A stretch of 64,000 bases of DNA from Nephrocerus scutellatus (Eukaryota; Arthropoda; Insecta; Diptera; Pipunculidae). The position numbers and the translations under genes were made by a program. The notes beneath the pieces were generated by a model, which was given only the letters and a program-made list of their open reading frames with translations, searched no databases and was not told the DNA's origin. Where the stretch lies: assembly GCA_947095585.1 (NCBI GenBank), contig OX352763.1, forward strand, positions 20,261,462 to 20,325,461. The letters run 5' to 3'. Below are positions 22,001 to 34,525 of the stretch, piece after piece (positions within the stretch are counted from its first letter, which is position 1; every line of letters starts with the position of its first letter).

Positions 22001-23635
22001 GAAATGCCCCGACCTTAAAAACAAATATTTTGGCGATTATTACCAAATAATAAACGACTGTTTGGCGTATTTCGATTTATATATAAGAGTTTGTGCCCGA
22101 AATACATCTACATCTACTTATTGCCGTGATGCTTCCTCCATTGGCAATTACAGAAGAGATTCCGTTTTATCCAAGAAACCAAAAAGCTCAGAGTTGGCAC
22201 CGCTTATGTTAGAATTTTTGCACTAACGAGACTACCCTACGAGTGTGCTGTTGCGTTGCGTTGATATTTTCTTTGGTTTCATTTCGTGACGGTTTCTAGT
22301 AGCGGAGAGGCTGGACGAATTCCAGATAAAAATGATGAACGTCTTGGGCATTAAAAATGAGGTTGTGTGTCTGTGTGTGGAGGATGAGTATCTACAGGCG
22401 AGACTGATTTTGTTTCTAAGATTACGACAGTAATAATGGGATTTCAAGTTGTCGCATAAAACACTTTCAGTTCTGTCCCACAAAAATGTCGTTGGTTCTG
22501 TGTTTAAAAGTCGGAGCCGTTATGTATATTAAATTGTATAAAATTAATTGTTAGCTGAGCATACAACAAAAGTCTCTTAGCTGATTATATTGTTTACTCA
22601 ATTTTCATATAATTAACGATCGCGGATTTCCGAACTCCCGCTTGTGAAATGACTTAAAATGACGTTGACTAATGGTCAAAAGCTTTTCAGTTGCCTTTGC
22701 CTTTGCCATTCTATTGCCTTGCTTCCAGTAAGAAAAGACGAAAGGTAAAGGAGGCAGAAAGGGTAACACTAAAAGTGATATACTTTATGAACGCCACTCC
22801 GTGCCTGACTGAACCGATGCGCGTCATCATTAAAACTCTCAATAAATTTCGTGATTCGGAATTTTCAGTGCATCTACGAGTAGCATCGAATCGACGCAAT
22901 CTGTGAATGTCCACATATTGACACACTGTGACTGCAGCATCAGGGCATATATGGAAAGGGAATTATTGCGGACAGTGGGAAATGGAATTGGGGCACAACA
23001 CGATCCTTGTTTTTCGAAGCAAATGATTAATAAAAACAGCGGGTGGCTGTGCAAAATGATCGTTAAAATAAATCATCGCTAGAATGGACGGACTCAACCC
23101 TACTTAAATGTTTTAGATACCTATACTCGTTATAATATCTTCGTTTAAGATCAGCGGAAAAGGACTCAATAAAATCCATTGATTTGCGATGGATGCCTCA
23201 TGCTGATCTGCATCCGTTGCACTCGCGCGTTGTTGTATTTGTTCTTCCGCGGTGATGAGCGCGGTTATATTGTTGTACTGGTACACATTTACATTTTGGA
23301 CCGACCTCGATCACTTTGGAAATTCCTTGAAAAATCAATATAAATTTAAGGTGCGTTGGCGTGCCGATGTCCCGTAGAGATTGCATCACCTACAGTTGGC
23401 ATTTTCTACAATTAATTTGTGGACTCTGTGTTTATGCGTATCGCAATTTTCGCAATGGTAATTAAATCCAATTGATTGGCGATGCAAAAAAAAGAAGAGA
23501 GAAACAGTGGAATTTCATCTACATATGGTTATGTATTTTGCATTAGGTATGGTAATTGTAATTCAAAGGACATTCATAAAAAATTTAATTTTTAAAGTTT
23601 GTGGAATAGGAATGAACTAAAATAGATGAAGCAAC
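22001..23635. other. Non-coding stretch
   Basis: No recognisable gene or element. Contains CTTTGCCTTTGCC near 22694 and two AT-rich TAATTA-like clusters near 23410-23470. Confidence 0.45.
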
Positions 23636-23639
23636 ACTT

Positions 23640-25420
23640 TTATTGCTTTCGGTCAGTCTTCTCATTCTCCTCATCCGTGCAGCTTTTGCAGAAGTCACTC
23701 GAGGAGACTCCAAGTCTTGCTGCATGCCTGCCTATGAGACAGTGTTCCAGTGATGACACCTACAATAGAACCGATGTGCGATCTTTTTTGAGAGATAAAA
23801 TACTTGGTGCGTTTCTGATTCAGCTTGGGCCAGATCTGTTTTGTCGCTATGCAAGTTGTAACGTTCGACCACCTACAGTTAGTTTTTTCATTAGCATCCA
23901 GTTTTAACAAGAGTTTGCAAGTAGTTCCTTGCTTGGCGAGCTCATCAGCCATATATAGTTGTTGGAATGCCTCTGTGCCCAGCACACAACACAGGTAGAT
24001 ATTGAACTGATCCACCATCTCCATGAGAGATGATCGGCAGTTAAGGGTTAGAATTGAATTTGTAGAGACTGATTCCAGGGATTTCTGTGCGGCTTGGCTA
24101 TCCGAGAATATACGGATGTCCTTAGTGTATATGGCGTTTGCCTTCAGACTAAGATCGCCATAAATTGTGCCTTGAAATAACTATAGTCTTCTTCCAAGAA
24201 TGATCTGGAGAGGAAGGTGATCTGGAAGTTTCTGTTGAAATGGAGTGGTGTAGTCTAAGTTTTCTGGGATCCTGACTAAATTCAGGATAGAGGAATGACC
24301 GATTTCATTTCTAGTCCGTTGGGAGATAGCATTAAGGTGAATAGCCAAGCTAGCAGCTACTTACCTACTTCTTTCTTATTTAAGGCAGTCCACCATACAC
24401 TTACACCGTACAGTCACAATGTACATTGGGAGATAGCATTAAGGTGAACAGCCGACTTAGCAGCTACTTACCTGCTGAAAATGTCCAGTAGTGTATGGTC
24501 GAACAGAATGTCTAGTGCAGCGGAGGGGTTTGTACGATGTCCTCCGTTTACTTTCTTATTAAAGGCAGTCAACCTTACAGTCACACCGTATAGAAGATTA
24601 TGTCTTACTACCGCTGTATATAGCCAATGAGCTATGTGGGGTTGAAGACCCCATCTGCTACCAAATGCTATTTTGCATGTGAAGAGTGCCACTGTGGCTT
24701 TACGAATTCCTTCTTGTATGTTTAGTTTCCAGCTTAGCTTTCTGTCCAGAATAAGACCCAAATACTTGGCTTTATCATAGAATTTTAAGCTTATATCTTT
24801 TATAGTTAGCTTGTTGAGAGCATTTTGCAGTTGTTCTTTTAAGGTATTAGGATGTTTTCCTGAGACGGCAATATTAACGTCATTTGCATATGCGATTACT
24901 ATGAGCAGAAGATTAATCAATTCGCCAAGCGAGTCGGCCACCCTCAAAGTCGACGGTGCATCCATAATCGCAGATGTGTTGACTTTGTTAACTACTTGGG
25001 ACTACTACCATTGGGTACTAGTTGTAGTGAAGGGAATTTTCAATAGAACGTGCCAATATATGGAGAGCTGTCTCTACAAACTTGCCTTAACGATACGTGC
25101 GCTGATCTGTAGACAGGAGTCTTTTGTCAATGCGTGTGCGTATGTATATATCGATCAATCTTTCCAGTGCCTTTAACATGAATGATGAAAGACTGATTAG
25201 TCTGAGATCCTTTGAACTATCATGCGAGCATTTGCCGGCTTTTGGTATGAAAACCACTTTCACTACTCTCCATGAAACTGGAATGTGGACCAGATCGAGA
25301 CAACTTTTTAGAATTGTTTCTAGCAAAGTAAGGATTATATTCAAAATTTTTGTATCTCGGCTGGAATTATGCCGTCAGGTCCTGCAGATTTGTATCAGTA
25401 GACTTACATACTAAAATTTG
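23640..25420 (-). mobile_element. LOA-like LINE, RT through RNase H C-terminus
   Basis: Minus strand from 25420: 'LLETILKSCLDLVHIP' then 'VFIPKAGKCSHDSSKDLRLI' (RT start) and 'ALERLIDIYIRTRI'. The RT middle is deleted near 24970-25070. It resumes with 'VIAYANDVNIAVSGK', where the catalytic YADD is changed to YAND (24879-24890), 'KAKYLGLILDRKLSW', 'GSRWGLQPHIAHWLYTAVVR' and 'LDILFDHTLLDIFSR'. RNase H follows ('DIRIFSDSQAAQKSLE'), then the C-terminal 'ADELAKQGTTCKLLLKLD' and 'KRTKYFISQKRSHIGS'. Stops and frameshifts throughout. It aligns with the copy at 39845-41820. Confidence 0.85.
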
Positions 25421-28020
25421 CTTCAAGAAGAAAGGAAAAAAGTTTACATAAATCGATCAACATCTTCTCCTGGAACAACCTGCTAAAGAGATAAGAACTC
25501 AGCTTAACCGATGCAGCTATCTGCCAGTCATTGCGGCTTATTGTCACAATTATGGAAGCCTCAACTGAATTTTGTCCGTATAAAGACCTTACCTTACAAA
25601 TGCACTTAATAAACATTTTCTTAAAGTTCACTTGGTCGGTTACTTATCAAAACAAATAGCATACAGACAGGATCTATATGGAAAGTCTTCATTTTTTGCA
25701 CCATCTGAATAAATGGGAAATTCTTAATAGGGAAACTTCCAATTATTGTCATCAAATTACAAAAGCCAGCACCTGCTGAATTTGCAATTAATAAAATTTA
25801 TCCTCAACAGTTTTCAGTATTTTTCTTACCTCGTATTTATTAAGTTTCCGACAAGGATGTGATGGCAAATAGCTGTAAGGAATCCCTTTTTTATTCATAT
25901 AGCTTCCTTTGTGCGCCGTCAATATACCGACGACAACGATAGCGACGTGCGTTGAAACTTAATTTCCAGACAATTAATTTACTTTCACTTCATCATGTCA
26001 CTTCGTAAAGGCACTCCTAGTCCTCTATTTTCTAGAAATTCATTTGAAGACAATAAAATAAATTACGATAATAAATCAGAGAATATCATCGTCGGGATAG
26101 CTGTCTGTAAGCAGAGTTTTTACCACTCTTGTTTCCGTTTTAATTAGGAAATTATTCACAACTGCCGCGTTTAAAGTTTTTACATCCTGATGGGAAATTC
26201 CGTATCGGACTGTAGCGTTAAACGGATAATTGCGGATGGTATAGACAAAAAGCAATGCATAGTCCCAAAAATTAGGGCTACAAGTTGAGGAAGTTACAAT
26301 GCCTTATACCACATGCACTTGACTTACTTTACATTATAAATGGAGATATGAAAGACCTCTCTGTTCTAACTGGAGTGCATTTGTCTATGTCAGGGATTTG
26401 ATTTTGATCGGATGTATAGAGCACACTGCGTGTCTTGCCTTTTGCTTGGAATCTGAATTCATTGTAATGTCGTGCAACTCACGTGGGTGGGTACGGTTGC
26501 GGCATGCTACAATAAACACGCTATATATGAAGACAAAGAAAGACCCTTTATGATGGGTAGAGAGAATCCTTCTTATCTTGCTCTCGATTTTTCTTCGTCG
26601 TTGGGTTGCTACGACTCCGATTGACGATGATGGTGACACTCCGCAGAACGGTATGTGCAAAGCATATCAAAAATCTCAGACAACTTCGCCGCCGACTTCC
26701 AGATTTCCCCCACAGTATACAGAAAAGAGGATTTATATGTTGCGCCGTAAATGCACTATGCACGCCTTGACTTCTTCATAACAATCTACTACCAAACTCC
26801 TCTCGGACAAACAAGTGCGTATTATAGGGCGTACAGAGTATTAGAAAGCATTATAGGCTGTCTAATCCTACCCATCCCCTTTGATAAATATTTCCCCGTG
26901 ACAAGAATGCGTTACATGGCGCGCGATAAATACATCGAATCTGGCGATTCCATTTGTCATCGTGGCAGGCATCCATTAATCATCGCCGCCGTCCACTGTA
27001 TATACTTGGATTGCATTTGTGATATAGAATACGGCGAACAGAAGAAGACTGATGTTCTCTGATGCTTTGATATCTTTACTCCAAAAAAGGAATGCGCAAC
27101 AAAACTCAATAACTCCTGCTTAGCTGAGAGACGACGACGACGACTCTAAGCGGCGAATGACATTCGTGGAGGCATTTCCATTAGGATAATCCCTTGGAAA
27201 GTTTTTGGCGGGGTACGTACGCTTCTACTCTGTTCGGACAACACCTTGAGTATGCCACGCTTAGCCGAACGTGATAGAGTAATTTTAGTCAACTCCACAT
27301 TTGGATTTAGGACGACTTTGTATTAGTCTTTAGAAGTTGCGTCCGGAACAGCTTAGTAAAACTACATTAAATATATTTTAGTGCCAAGAGGCAGGGAGGA
27401 GTAGGTCAACTATTGAGCCCTTGTATGGTCACACAGTGACTAGCCGACCGGCTCTTTTTTCATTGGAGGAGACATTTTGTTGTTGCGTAAAATGTCATTT
27501 TTTTCTATTAATGCTGCAACTTTGTTGCAACGATGGCCATTGTCGCGTGCTTCGTTTTTTTATTACTAAAGCCCGCTTCAAAGTATTTGCTCCTGTTTCA
27601 ATTGGATTGGTGGAGATGAAAGTTCACACTCGAAATCTTACAAACTAGAATATTGTGCCCATAAATCCACATTATTGGCTCTACCATATTGATTACTTTA
27701 TACATCAACTCCGCCGTACATGCGAATACATCAATCAGTAAACGGCTACTGGAACACCAACATCATAAAAAGAAAACTGACAGAGCATTTTTGCAGTGGA
27801 TTCCTGCAGAGATGCTTCTTATTGCCACTTTTGCTTCTTTAATAAAATACCAGGTTCCTCTCAATTTATCTGAAGCAACGCACCAATGGCGGTTGCCGTG
27901 CATATCTCTGAATGAAGGAAGTGCTGACTGTCGGTAATTTTCCTCCAATGCAGGAAAAGCTTTGACAGAGGGGATGGACTGGCCAGGGTCATCTTTAACC
28001 AAATTTAGCAGCCGATAACA
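25421..28020. other. Non-coding stretch
   Basis: No LINE, SINE or gene signature. Includes GACGACGACGACGAC at 27132. Small frames at 25404, 26385-27062 and 27421-27937 have no domain or conserved motif I recognise. Confidence 0.45.
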
Positions 28021-28024
28021 GTAT

Positions 28025-28556
28025 GAAACCAGAAATACGGTCGCTTAAAGCCAACAAAGCCTGCATTATTCTGTCAAGGCTATTCGAATCCAGGAATTTA
28101 ACCATAATACCAAGTTGCTGGTGTATAAGACAATGGTCTTACCAGTACTTAGATATGGATCAGAGACTTGGGTTCTTAGAAAAAAGCATTCTTACCTCTT
28201 AGCCGCGTTCGAGAGAAAAGTCTTACGTAGAATTGTTGGCCCCGTATGTGAGGAAGGACTATTCCTGAGACTCTATAATGAAGAAATCTACGAGCGCTGC
28301 CGCGATGATGACATCGTGCAGAGAATTGTGGTGGGCAGGACACCTAGCACACATGAAGGAAGAGGAAATTTCTTTGCGGTAGGATTTATGGAACACGACA
28401 GCAAGGACGGTTAAGATGGCGTAGACCTCAACGCCTAGAGTTTAGGAATGCAAAACTAGATAACATCGGCTCAAAATCGGGACCGGTGGAGAGGCTTTTT
28501 GCGGGAGGCCAGGGCCGGACCACGGTTGTAGCGGCAAAAAATGATGATGAAGATAA
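28025..28556 (+). mobile_element. RTE C-terminus and complete 3' end
   Basis: 5'-truncated RTE. It starts in a decayed 'ANKACIILSRLFESRNLT' run, then 'LVYKTMVLPVLRYGSETWVL' and 'AAFERKVLRRIVGPVCEEG'. 'YERCRDDDIVQRI' and 'GFMEHDSK' follow. The 3' untranslated end is intact: GACCGGTGGAGAGGCTTTTT, GCGGGAGGCCAGGGCCGG, ACCACGGTTGTAGCGGC and the AAAAAATGATGATGA tail. This is the clearest RTE 3' end in the window. A G/T-rich array starts right after it. Confidence 0.85.
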
Positions 28557-29280
28557 ACATTGGTTGTTGAGCTGTCTTTAGCGGTCTTGAGGGGTCTTGA
28601 GGTGGTCTTGACGATCTTGGATATTGATGTGGTTTTAAGGGGGTTTTAAGTGTGGTCTTGAGGGGGATTTCAAGTGGTCTTGAGGTAGTCTTGAGAAGGT
28701 CTTTTTATTGTTTTAAGAGGGTCTTAAGATGGGTCTTTAGGAGATTTTAATGAGTTGATGAGGTTATTTTTGAGGAGGTCTAAGGGTGGTTTTGATTGGA
28801 TCTTGAGGTGTTTTAAATAGGGTCTTAAGTTGGATTTTTACGGGGTTTTAAGTGGGTTTTGACGGCATATTGAGAGGGTTCTTGAAGGGGGTCTTGAAGA
28901 TGGATCCTGAGATGGCTCATGATTTAATATTAACGGGAACTTGGGGGTGTTGGGTTGGTCTTCAGTTGGTCTGGTCTTAAAGAGAGGGGTCTTGAGTCTT
29001 GAGGTGGTCATGGGGGAAGTCTTCGTGAGGTCTTAGAACCCCCCCTAAGAATTTTTAAGGGTTTTACGGGGGTATTGATGGTGTTGAGGTGGTCTTTAGG
29101 AGGTTTTGAGGAGGACCTGAGAGGTGTATTGAGGGTGATTTTAAAATAGCGTGGGGTATTAGATGGTCTCAACGTCTCACTGTTGTCTTAGGGGGGTTTT
29201 GGTGGTTGTCTTTAATGGGATATAAGGTCTTGAGGTCGTCTTTTGGGGTATTTTGGGGTCTTTTTGGGTGTTCATATACC
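28557..29280. repeat. G/T-rich degenerate minisatellite (GGTCTTGAGG core)
   Basis: About 720 bp of repeated GGTCTTGAGG, GTGGTCTTGA, GGGTTTTAAG and GGGGTCTTGAG units with no fixed length (about 9-14 bp). The plus strand is very rich in G and T and poor in C. Many GGG/GGGG runs occur. It begins at the RTE tail and ends at ordinary AT-rich DNA near 29280. Non-coding. Confidence 0.85.
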
Positions 29281-31515
29281 AATCCCATCTCCACATTCAT
29301 AAAAAATTTTAAATATGTATTTAATATTTGTTTTAAAAACTAAAAAGCATAAAATAAAATAATATTTAAAAGAAAGGCTTATATTAAAGCATAACTATAC
29401 CCCTAGAAGGTAGAAAATAGAATATATTTTAGTTCTAGAGCAACTGGAACTGTTATAAAATAAATGAACATTTCTGGAATGTTGTTAACGGAAATCTGGA
29501 ATATTTGAGGCTTAAAAAACTAGCACAACACTAAGCATTTGGGGTTTAAATGAAGAATAAAAGATCCTGGGAGTGATGTGTAAAGTTAATGTATAATACA
29601 TCATAAATACCGGTGTGTATAAGCCTAGATCAGATAAATATTACATTCATTCAAAACACATCCCAACGCACCCAGATGTGTAGGTATGGAATTAAGGGTT
29701 GAGCGAATTTATCTCTAATGTTGATTGTGGCTACACTTTCTAAACTTAATTAATTTTGTAATACATATATTGTTACCTATCTCCCTTTTAGTAATGCCTT
29801 TCAAATGTTGTGCGTTTGTTAGGTTTTGTTTCTACTGTCACAGAAATTTACAGTTTACTTCGCTAATTAGCGTTCTGGTGTGCATGTGCACCATATGCGC
29901 GCTCAGTACACGCCCTAAAAAAACAATTAAAAGATTGTAAAATGAGCTGAAAATTATAAAGAACCATCTGCTACAAATGATACAGTTAACCATGTGAATC
30001 ATTTGATGTAAAAAAAGGATAACAATATTTTGGGATTAAGCATTCCCTATTGAAGTTAATTTATTTCTTAAAACAATACGCCCACTTGTGTTGGTCTGCA
30101 GTCTTGTGTGTGTCTTGTTCGTTCATGTAGTCCTAATACATGTCCTAATTTTCGATCGCGCGACATTAACGCAGAACACAACAACTGCAGCAAGCAACAG
30201 CAGCAGCAGCACACATGTTGCCTGTCTGTCGAACGATAAAGGATATGGATAACGCCTCCTCATGAAGATATCACAAGATAAGGGCGGAGAAGCATTTTAA
30301 ATTTGGGAATCGGATCTGTTTCACAATATCGACATTAATAGGATGGAAACAGAGTGTTGATTAATTGCTATGCAAAGTCAAATGAAACGACGCCTTCCGT
30401 CAATGTAAAGAAATGTCTGTCTGCTTGATGTTGAGAACATTTCTTAATTTCTTTCTTTAATATGAGTTAACTAATTAACCTAAAAAATTAAGAATACAAT
30501 TCATTTGTACGAATACTTTGCACTTTTGCCTTCCAAAGTAATTCTTTCATATTTTGACCAAATGGTAAATGGTGAGAATATCCGCATTATGTTACAAAAC
30601 CAAAAAAGCTTACCGCTATCAAAACGGCCATGCAAAAGGAGTCAATTCAAATTCACAAATTAATTGCCTCGTTAATTATCTCTGTTCGTTTTTTTGTTGT
30701 TGGTGTTGATATTCTGCATAAATTATTATAATTTTATAGTTGTTCGCAATTCTCATTATATTACTCATTTATAATAGTTAATGGTTTTTTTTTAGTTTTT
30801 GTGGTCAGGTTTTATTATGATTCAGTCGCTCAATGGGCAATTCGCCTTTAAATAGATTGGAATATGGAATGCATAAATTATATTAATACACACACGTATG
30901 TCATTTATTATTAATTTATGGAAATGCAAGTTTTTATTTTAATTGCGAAAATTGCAACTTTGAATGTTCATTTAATTTGTGGCTTCTTCCTCTTATTGAG
31001 TTCCTTTTTATTGAAAACAAAATGTCTATTTTAATATCGATTATGATAGATTGAAAAAAAGTTGACTGATAGTATACCGCTCTCACTGTGTGTTAATTCA
31101 TATTACAAAAAATATTTACGCGACAGCCGCCACAATAATAATAAGCATTAATAGATAAACTAAAAATGGTATACCTTGGAGAAGAACAAAGGAATTTTGG
31201 ACATTCTCTGCTCAGAGTAAGAAACAAACAAAATGATACAGCTGGCACCCTTTTCGCCATCATTTTGAAAAGTAGATCAGTGATCCATTTTCTATGGACA
31301 GTGGTCTTTCTAAAATCCCAACGACTTAAGAGAAGGTTGGAGAAACATTTTTTGTGCGGCTATAAAATCTGAACTCTGTGTGAAAAACGAAAAATCTTTA
31401 AGTTTATAGATTTATAGGAATAGCTCTTCTGGGCCGCTTTGTACGAAAAATTTGAAAATTCTTTGGCAGTCTACCTAACATACACACATACATACATGCA
31501 CACATACAAATTTTT
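29281..31515. other. AT-rich non-coding stretch with homeobox-like motif cluster
   Basis: No gene found. Holds CAGCAACAGCAGCAGCAGC at 30190 and a block at 30640-30960 dense in TTAATTA/ATTAATT, TTTATTATG and GGAAATGCAAG. A CATACACACATACATACATG run lies at 31481, just before a LINE fragment. Confidence 0.45.
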
Positions 31516-31517
31516 TC

Positions 31518-32260
31518 AACTAAGTTCACAGGGATTTCGGTCTAATCGATCCTGTGTGGACCACATCAACACACTGCGGATTATTATTTAACAGACTGTA
31601 GAATGGAGGTCACCGCTGTTTCTCTTGTTCGTGGAGCTTTTGACACTATATCCAGATCCGCTATTTGGAACGCACTGCAAAATTTAGGTGTACCGGAAAC
31701 AATCGTTGATCTTATTCGTGAACTCTATAAAGATGCGGTATGCAGTGTTCGATTCAAAGGCAAGCAAAGTGCCAATTTTTACATAACCAAAGGGGTACGT
31801 CAATGTTGTGTATTATCACCACTGCTCTTTTTGGTCGTCCTGGATAGTGTAATGATGCAAACAAACATCGAAGCACCGAGTGGAACACAATGGCGTCCAT
31901 TTCAAAAGCTGAATGATCTTTATTGCGCTGATAACATCTGCCTTATGACACACACGATCACGGACATGAAGTCAAAAATGGAAGACGAGTCGGATTGAAA
32001 ATCAACATAAGCAAAACTAAAATGATGCGCATCGAAACTGGTATCATGACTTCTCTGACGCTAAGCTTGGACGATCGAGTGATAATAATCGAGGACGTAG
32101 AAGAGCTTTGTTACCTTGGGAGTATTATAACGATGGATGGCGGTTCGGAGACAGATAAATAAAGCCCGCCACGCATATCACCAACTTAACAAAGTGTGGC
32201 GCAGGATCGACGAGGATGGAGGAATTATGTTTCTGCTCTATGCTCCTAAGTAAGCAATAT
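31518..32260 (+). mobile_element. LINE RT ('KPADDIT' family), decayed
   Basis: Plus strand: 'GFRSNRSCVDHINTLRIII', 'GAFDTISRSAIWNALQNLGV' (first catalytic Asp present), 'LIRELYKDAVCSVRFKGK', 'GVRQCCVLSPLLFLVVLDS', 'YCADNICLMTHTITDMKSKM', where the Y/FADD box reads CADN (31924-31935), then 'GLKINISKTKMMRIETG', 'EELCYLGSIITMDGG', 'NKARHAYHQLNKVWRR'. It matches the minus-strand copy at 10340-11480 in order and spacing and supplies the palm that copy lacks. The endonuclease and C-terminal tail are missing, and there are at least two frameshifts. Confidence 0.85.
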
Positions 32261-32324
32261 TTGCTTATTTATATTGTTAAAAAATAAATCAAAATGTTAA
32301 TAATATAAATAAATAAATGTTAAA

Positions 32325-32424
32325 AAAAAAGTTCACATGGCCTTCTTGCAGATGACATAGCATTTTACACCTCCTCAAGTTTTCTGGCACCATTGGTAAC
32401 ATCATTACGTCAAGCAATGTTGAC
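32325..32424 (+). mobile_element. Jockey-like RT catalytic fragment
   Basis: A plus-strand frame gives 'LADDIAFYTSSSFLAPLVTS' then 'LRQAML', the RT active-site segment (usually FADDTAF) of Jockey-clade LINEs. It is cut at about 32424 by a SINE. Related Jockey-like sequence continues beyond the SINE from 32760. Confidence 0.6.
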
Positions 32425-32425
32425 A

Positions 32426-32704
32426 TAATCAGAGCATGGCTACTGAGCAGGGGGTTCGTGGTTCGAATCCCAGTAACAGCAAGAGTATTTTTCAAGGTGT
32501 CCAACCTCTCGCAAATGGATGACAAACATTCCGAGAGTAATACCTTGTAACGGAAAGCTTCTCAATTCGCCGTTCGGATCCGGCCTTAAATTGTAGGTCC
32601 CTTCCATTTGTGTCCAAAAATATACATGCACAACACCAATGGTCGCGAGAAGCAATGCCTTGGACCCAAACGGTCTGTCGCGTCAAATTATTATTATTAA
32701 AGAG
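32426..32704 (+). mobile_element. tRNA-derived SINE, 5'-truncated
   Basis: Starts at the end of the A-box region (AGAGCATGGCTACTGAGCAG), keeps the B-box GGTTCGAATCC at 32460-32470, the CCGAGAGTAATACC body, TTCGGATCCGGCCTTAAATT, GTAGGTCCCTTCCATTTGTG, and ends with TCGCGTCAAATTATTATTAT. TGACA at 32421-32425 and 32705-32709 is a tentative target duplication. Confidence 0.85.
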
Positions 32705-32759
32705 TGACAGATCTACTTTCGTACTCGTATTCTATTGCTAGATTTTGCACGTATTTCTA

Positions 32760-33290
32760 GAGTTTAAAATGATATCAGTATTGCTAAAATTGCTGGGACA
32801 GATGGTATTCCTAGAATATTTTCGAACGGCACTCTTAGATTTTCATATATGAGTTCAAACTTTCTGCACGTTCCTCCGCTTTGCAAGATGAAATAGCACA
32901 ACAACGTATATTAAGCGCGCTTAATTCTAACCTTGATAGCACATCATGGTGTGGATTAGAATTTAATGCTTCTAAAACACAATGCTGACTCATGTCGTCA
33001 AAGTGAAGCTCCAACATGAAAGCAACTTGAATCGAAGAGGTCGAAGCACTTAAAATTTTTTGGATGTCATACAACAACATTCACACATCCGTTACGGCTA
33101 AAAATGCTGCGAAATGCTTACGTTCCTTAAAAATTTGCAAGCAGTTCTTCACTCCCTCAGAGCTGGCTGTTATTTATAAGACAACTGCAGTGTAAACATA
33201 AAATGTTGAGTAAACTTCTTTGAAGCAACCAATCTTCTTCCACCCGTTACACATGTTGTAAGCCACTCACACGCAAAACACCAAGGCGAC
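32760..33290 (+). mobile_element. Jockey-like LINE RT 3' portion
   Basis: Plus strand across frameshifts: 'LQDEIAQQRILSALNSNLD', 'LEFNASKTQC', 'MSYNNNIHTSVTAKNAAKCL' and 'FTPSELAVIYKTTA'. These match the post-catalytic RT region (FNxSKTQ, LG..I...L.W..HI...AK.A...L) of Jockey/CR1-like elements. The copy at 35116-35480 shares 'NASKTQC', 'AKNAxKC' and 'LAxIYK'. No intact frame. Confidence 0.65.
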
Positions 33291-34360
33291 AGGATGGCTA
33301 TAATAAACTCAGTAATAAACTAATTTCTATTTTTAATAATAATTATGTAAACTACGCGTACAAGTGCATCGTCGCGTCGTCCACCTTAGCGGAGTGTAAA
33401 CTGGAAATGAACAGCGCGCAAATAGCTCGCCCAATAAACTGTTACAGTGTTTACGTTTAATTGAACTTAAAATACTGTGCAACATTTTGATTGAATTCTC
33501 CAGCAAATCTGATGCCACAAACATGTGTTGATTCACAGCACACACACACAGCTGAATCTCAGATTATCGCGTGAGAATCCATAAAGTTGTACGGGAACAT
33601 TGCTCGTAGCGGCAGCAGCTCAACGTTCCCCGATTTAAAGTTTGAACCCTCAGGATTCTCAATCTCACAACCATTTAATTAGTTGTTCGTCGTGGCTGTT
33701 CCCGCCGTGGATTCTTATTCTTCCTTCGTTTTTATTTCCAATAATAAACATTTTTATCGACATCCAATAACGATTTGCCAAACATAAAACATTATTACAT
33801 CATGATGCCGAGATTGGCCATCAGATGGTAGAGTTGCAAGCACGACGAACGGGAACACGTGGAAGAAGGTGCTGGCATCTGTTGATATTGTTTGTCTTAA
33901 CACAATGTGCGCCCTGATAGAGAGAACGTTCGGAATACATTTTGGACTCCACCATTGCTTCCGAGGAAAGCGCCATGTGCGTGAGCACACACACACAGCC
34001 ATACAAGGAGGAATTTTTTGCACGCGCGAATCCAAAAAGCCATGTTCGGTTCTTAATAATATTAAGAGTAGAATGTATGCTCGGCGTGATAGTGTTGGCG
34101 GTGGTAGCTTCATCCCCAATCCACTTGAACAAAATAAATTGATTGCGGGATGGAGAGACAAATCAAAATAATTTTTACAACACAACAACACGGAAAACAG
34201 ATCCAAGGTTTTACCCTCTGGTTCAATTTGCAGGGTGAATCTATTAGGTTTAGAGAAATTAAATTGACGACCAGTAGTAGGAATTTTGATATTTTGCTTT
34301 ATGCTTATTCCGTCTGCTAAAAATAAATCAATAAAAATGCAGCTGTAGAAAAAAAAAACT
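33291..34360. other. Non-coding stretch with the longest open frame
   Basis: The minus-strand frame 33754-34512 (252 codons) is the longest in the window, but its first ~50 codons are antisense to a SINE and it contains CA-repeat codons. A stretch on the minus strand at about 34185-34310 ('QNIKIPTTGRQFNFSKPN') looks protein-like. No known domain is evident, and an overlapping 100-codon frame on the opposite strand argues against a real gene. Confidence 0.4.
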
Positions 34361-34364
34361 GAGC

Positions 34365-34525
34365 TTAATAATCCCGTTTGCGTTGCACTACTGAGCGGAA
34401 GGTTGGCTGTTCGAATCCGAGAAAAACACCAGACAGCTCTTCTCTTATCCCACCTCCAGCGAATTCCTAGCAAACGTCCGAGAGTAATAACTGTTGTAAT
34501 AAATCTTCCCAATTTGCTTTATAGA
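34365..34525 (+). mobile_element. tRNA-derived SINE, diverged and truncated
   Basis: CACTACTGAGCGGAAGGTTG, B-box CTGTTCGAATCCGAG, CACCTCCAGCGAATTCCTAG, then GTCCGAGAGTAATAACTGTT and AAATCTTCCCAATTTGC. Same order as the copies at 49712 and 20545. The A-box and 3' tail are lost. Confidence 0.7.

Noticed and set aside
21867..22226. 119-codon plus-strand frame
   Set aside because: Partly inside a two-copy repeat, with no recognisable domain.
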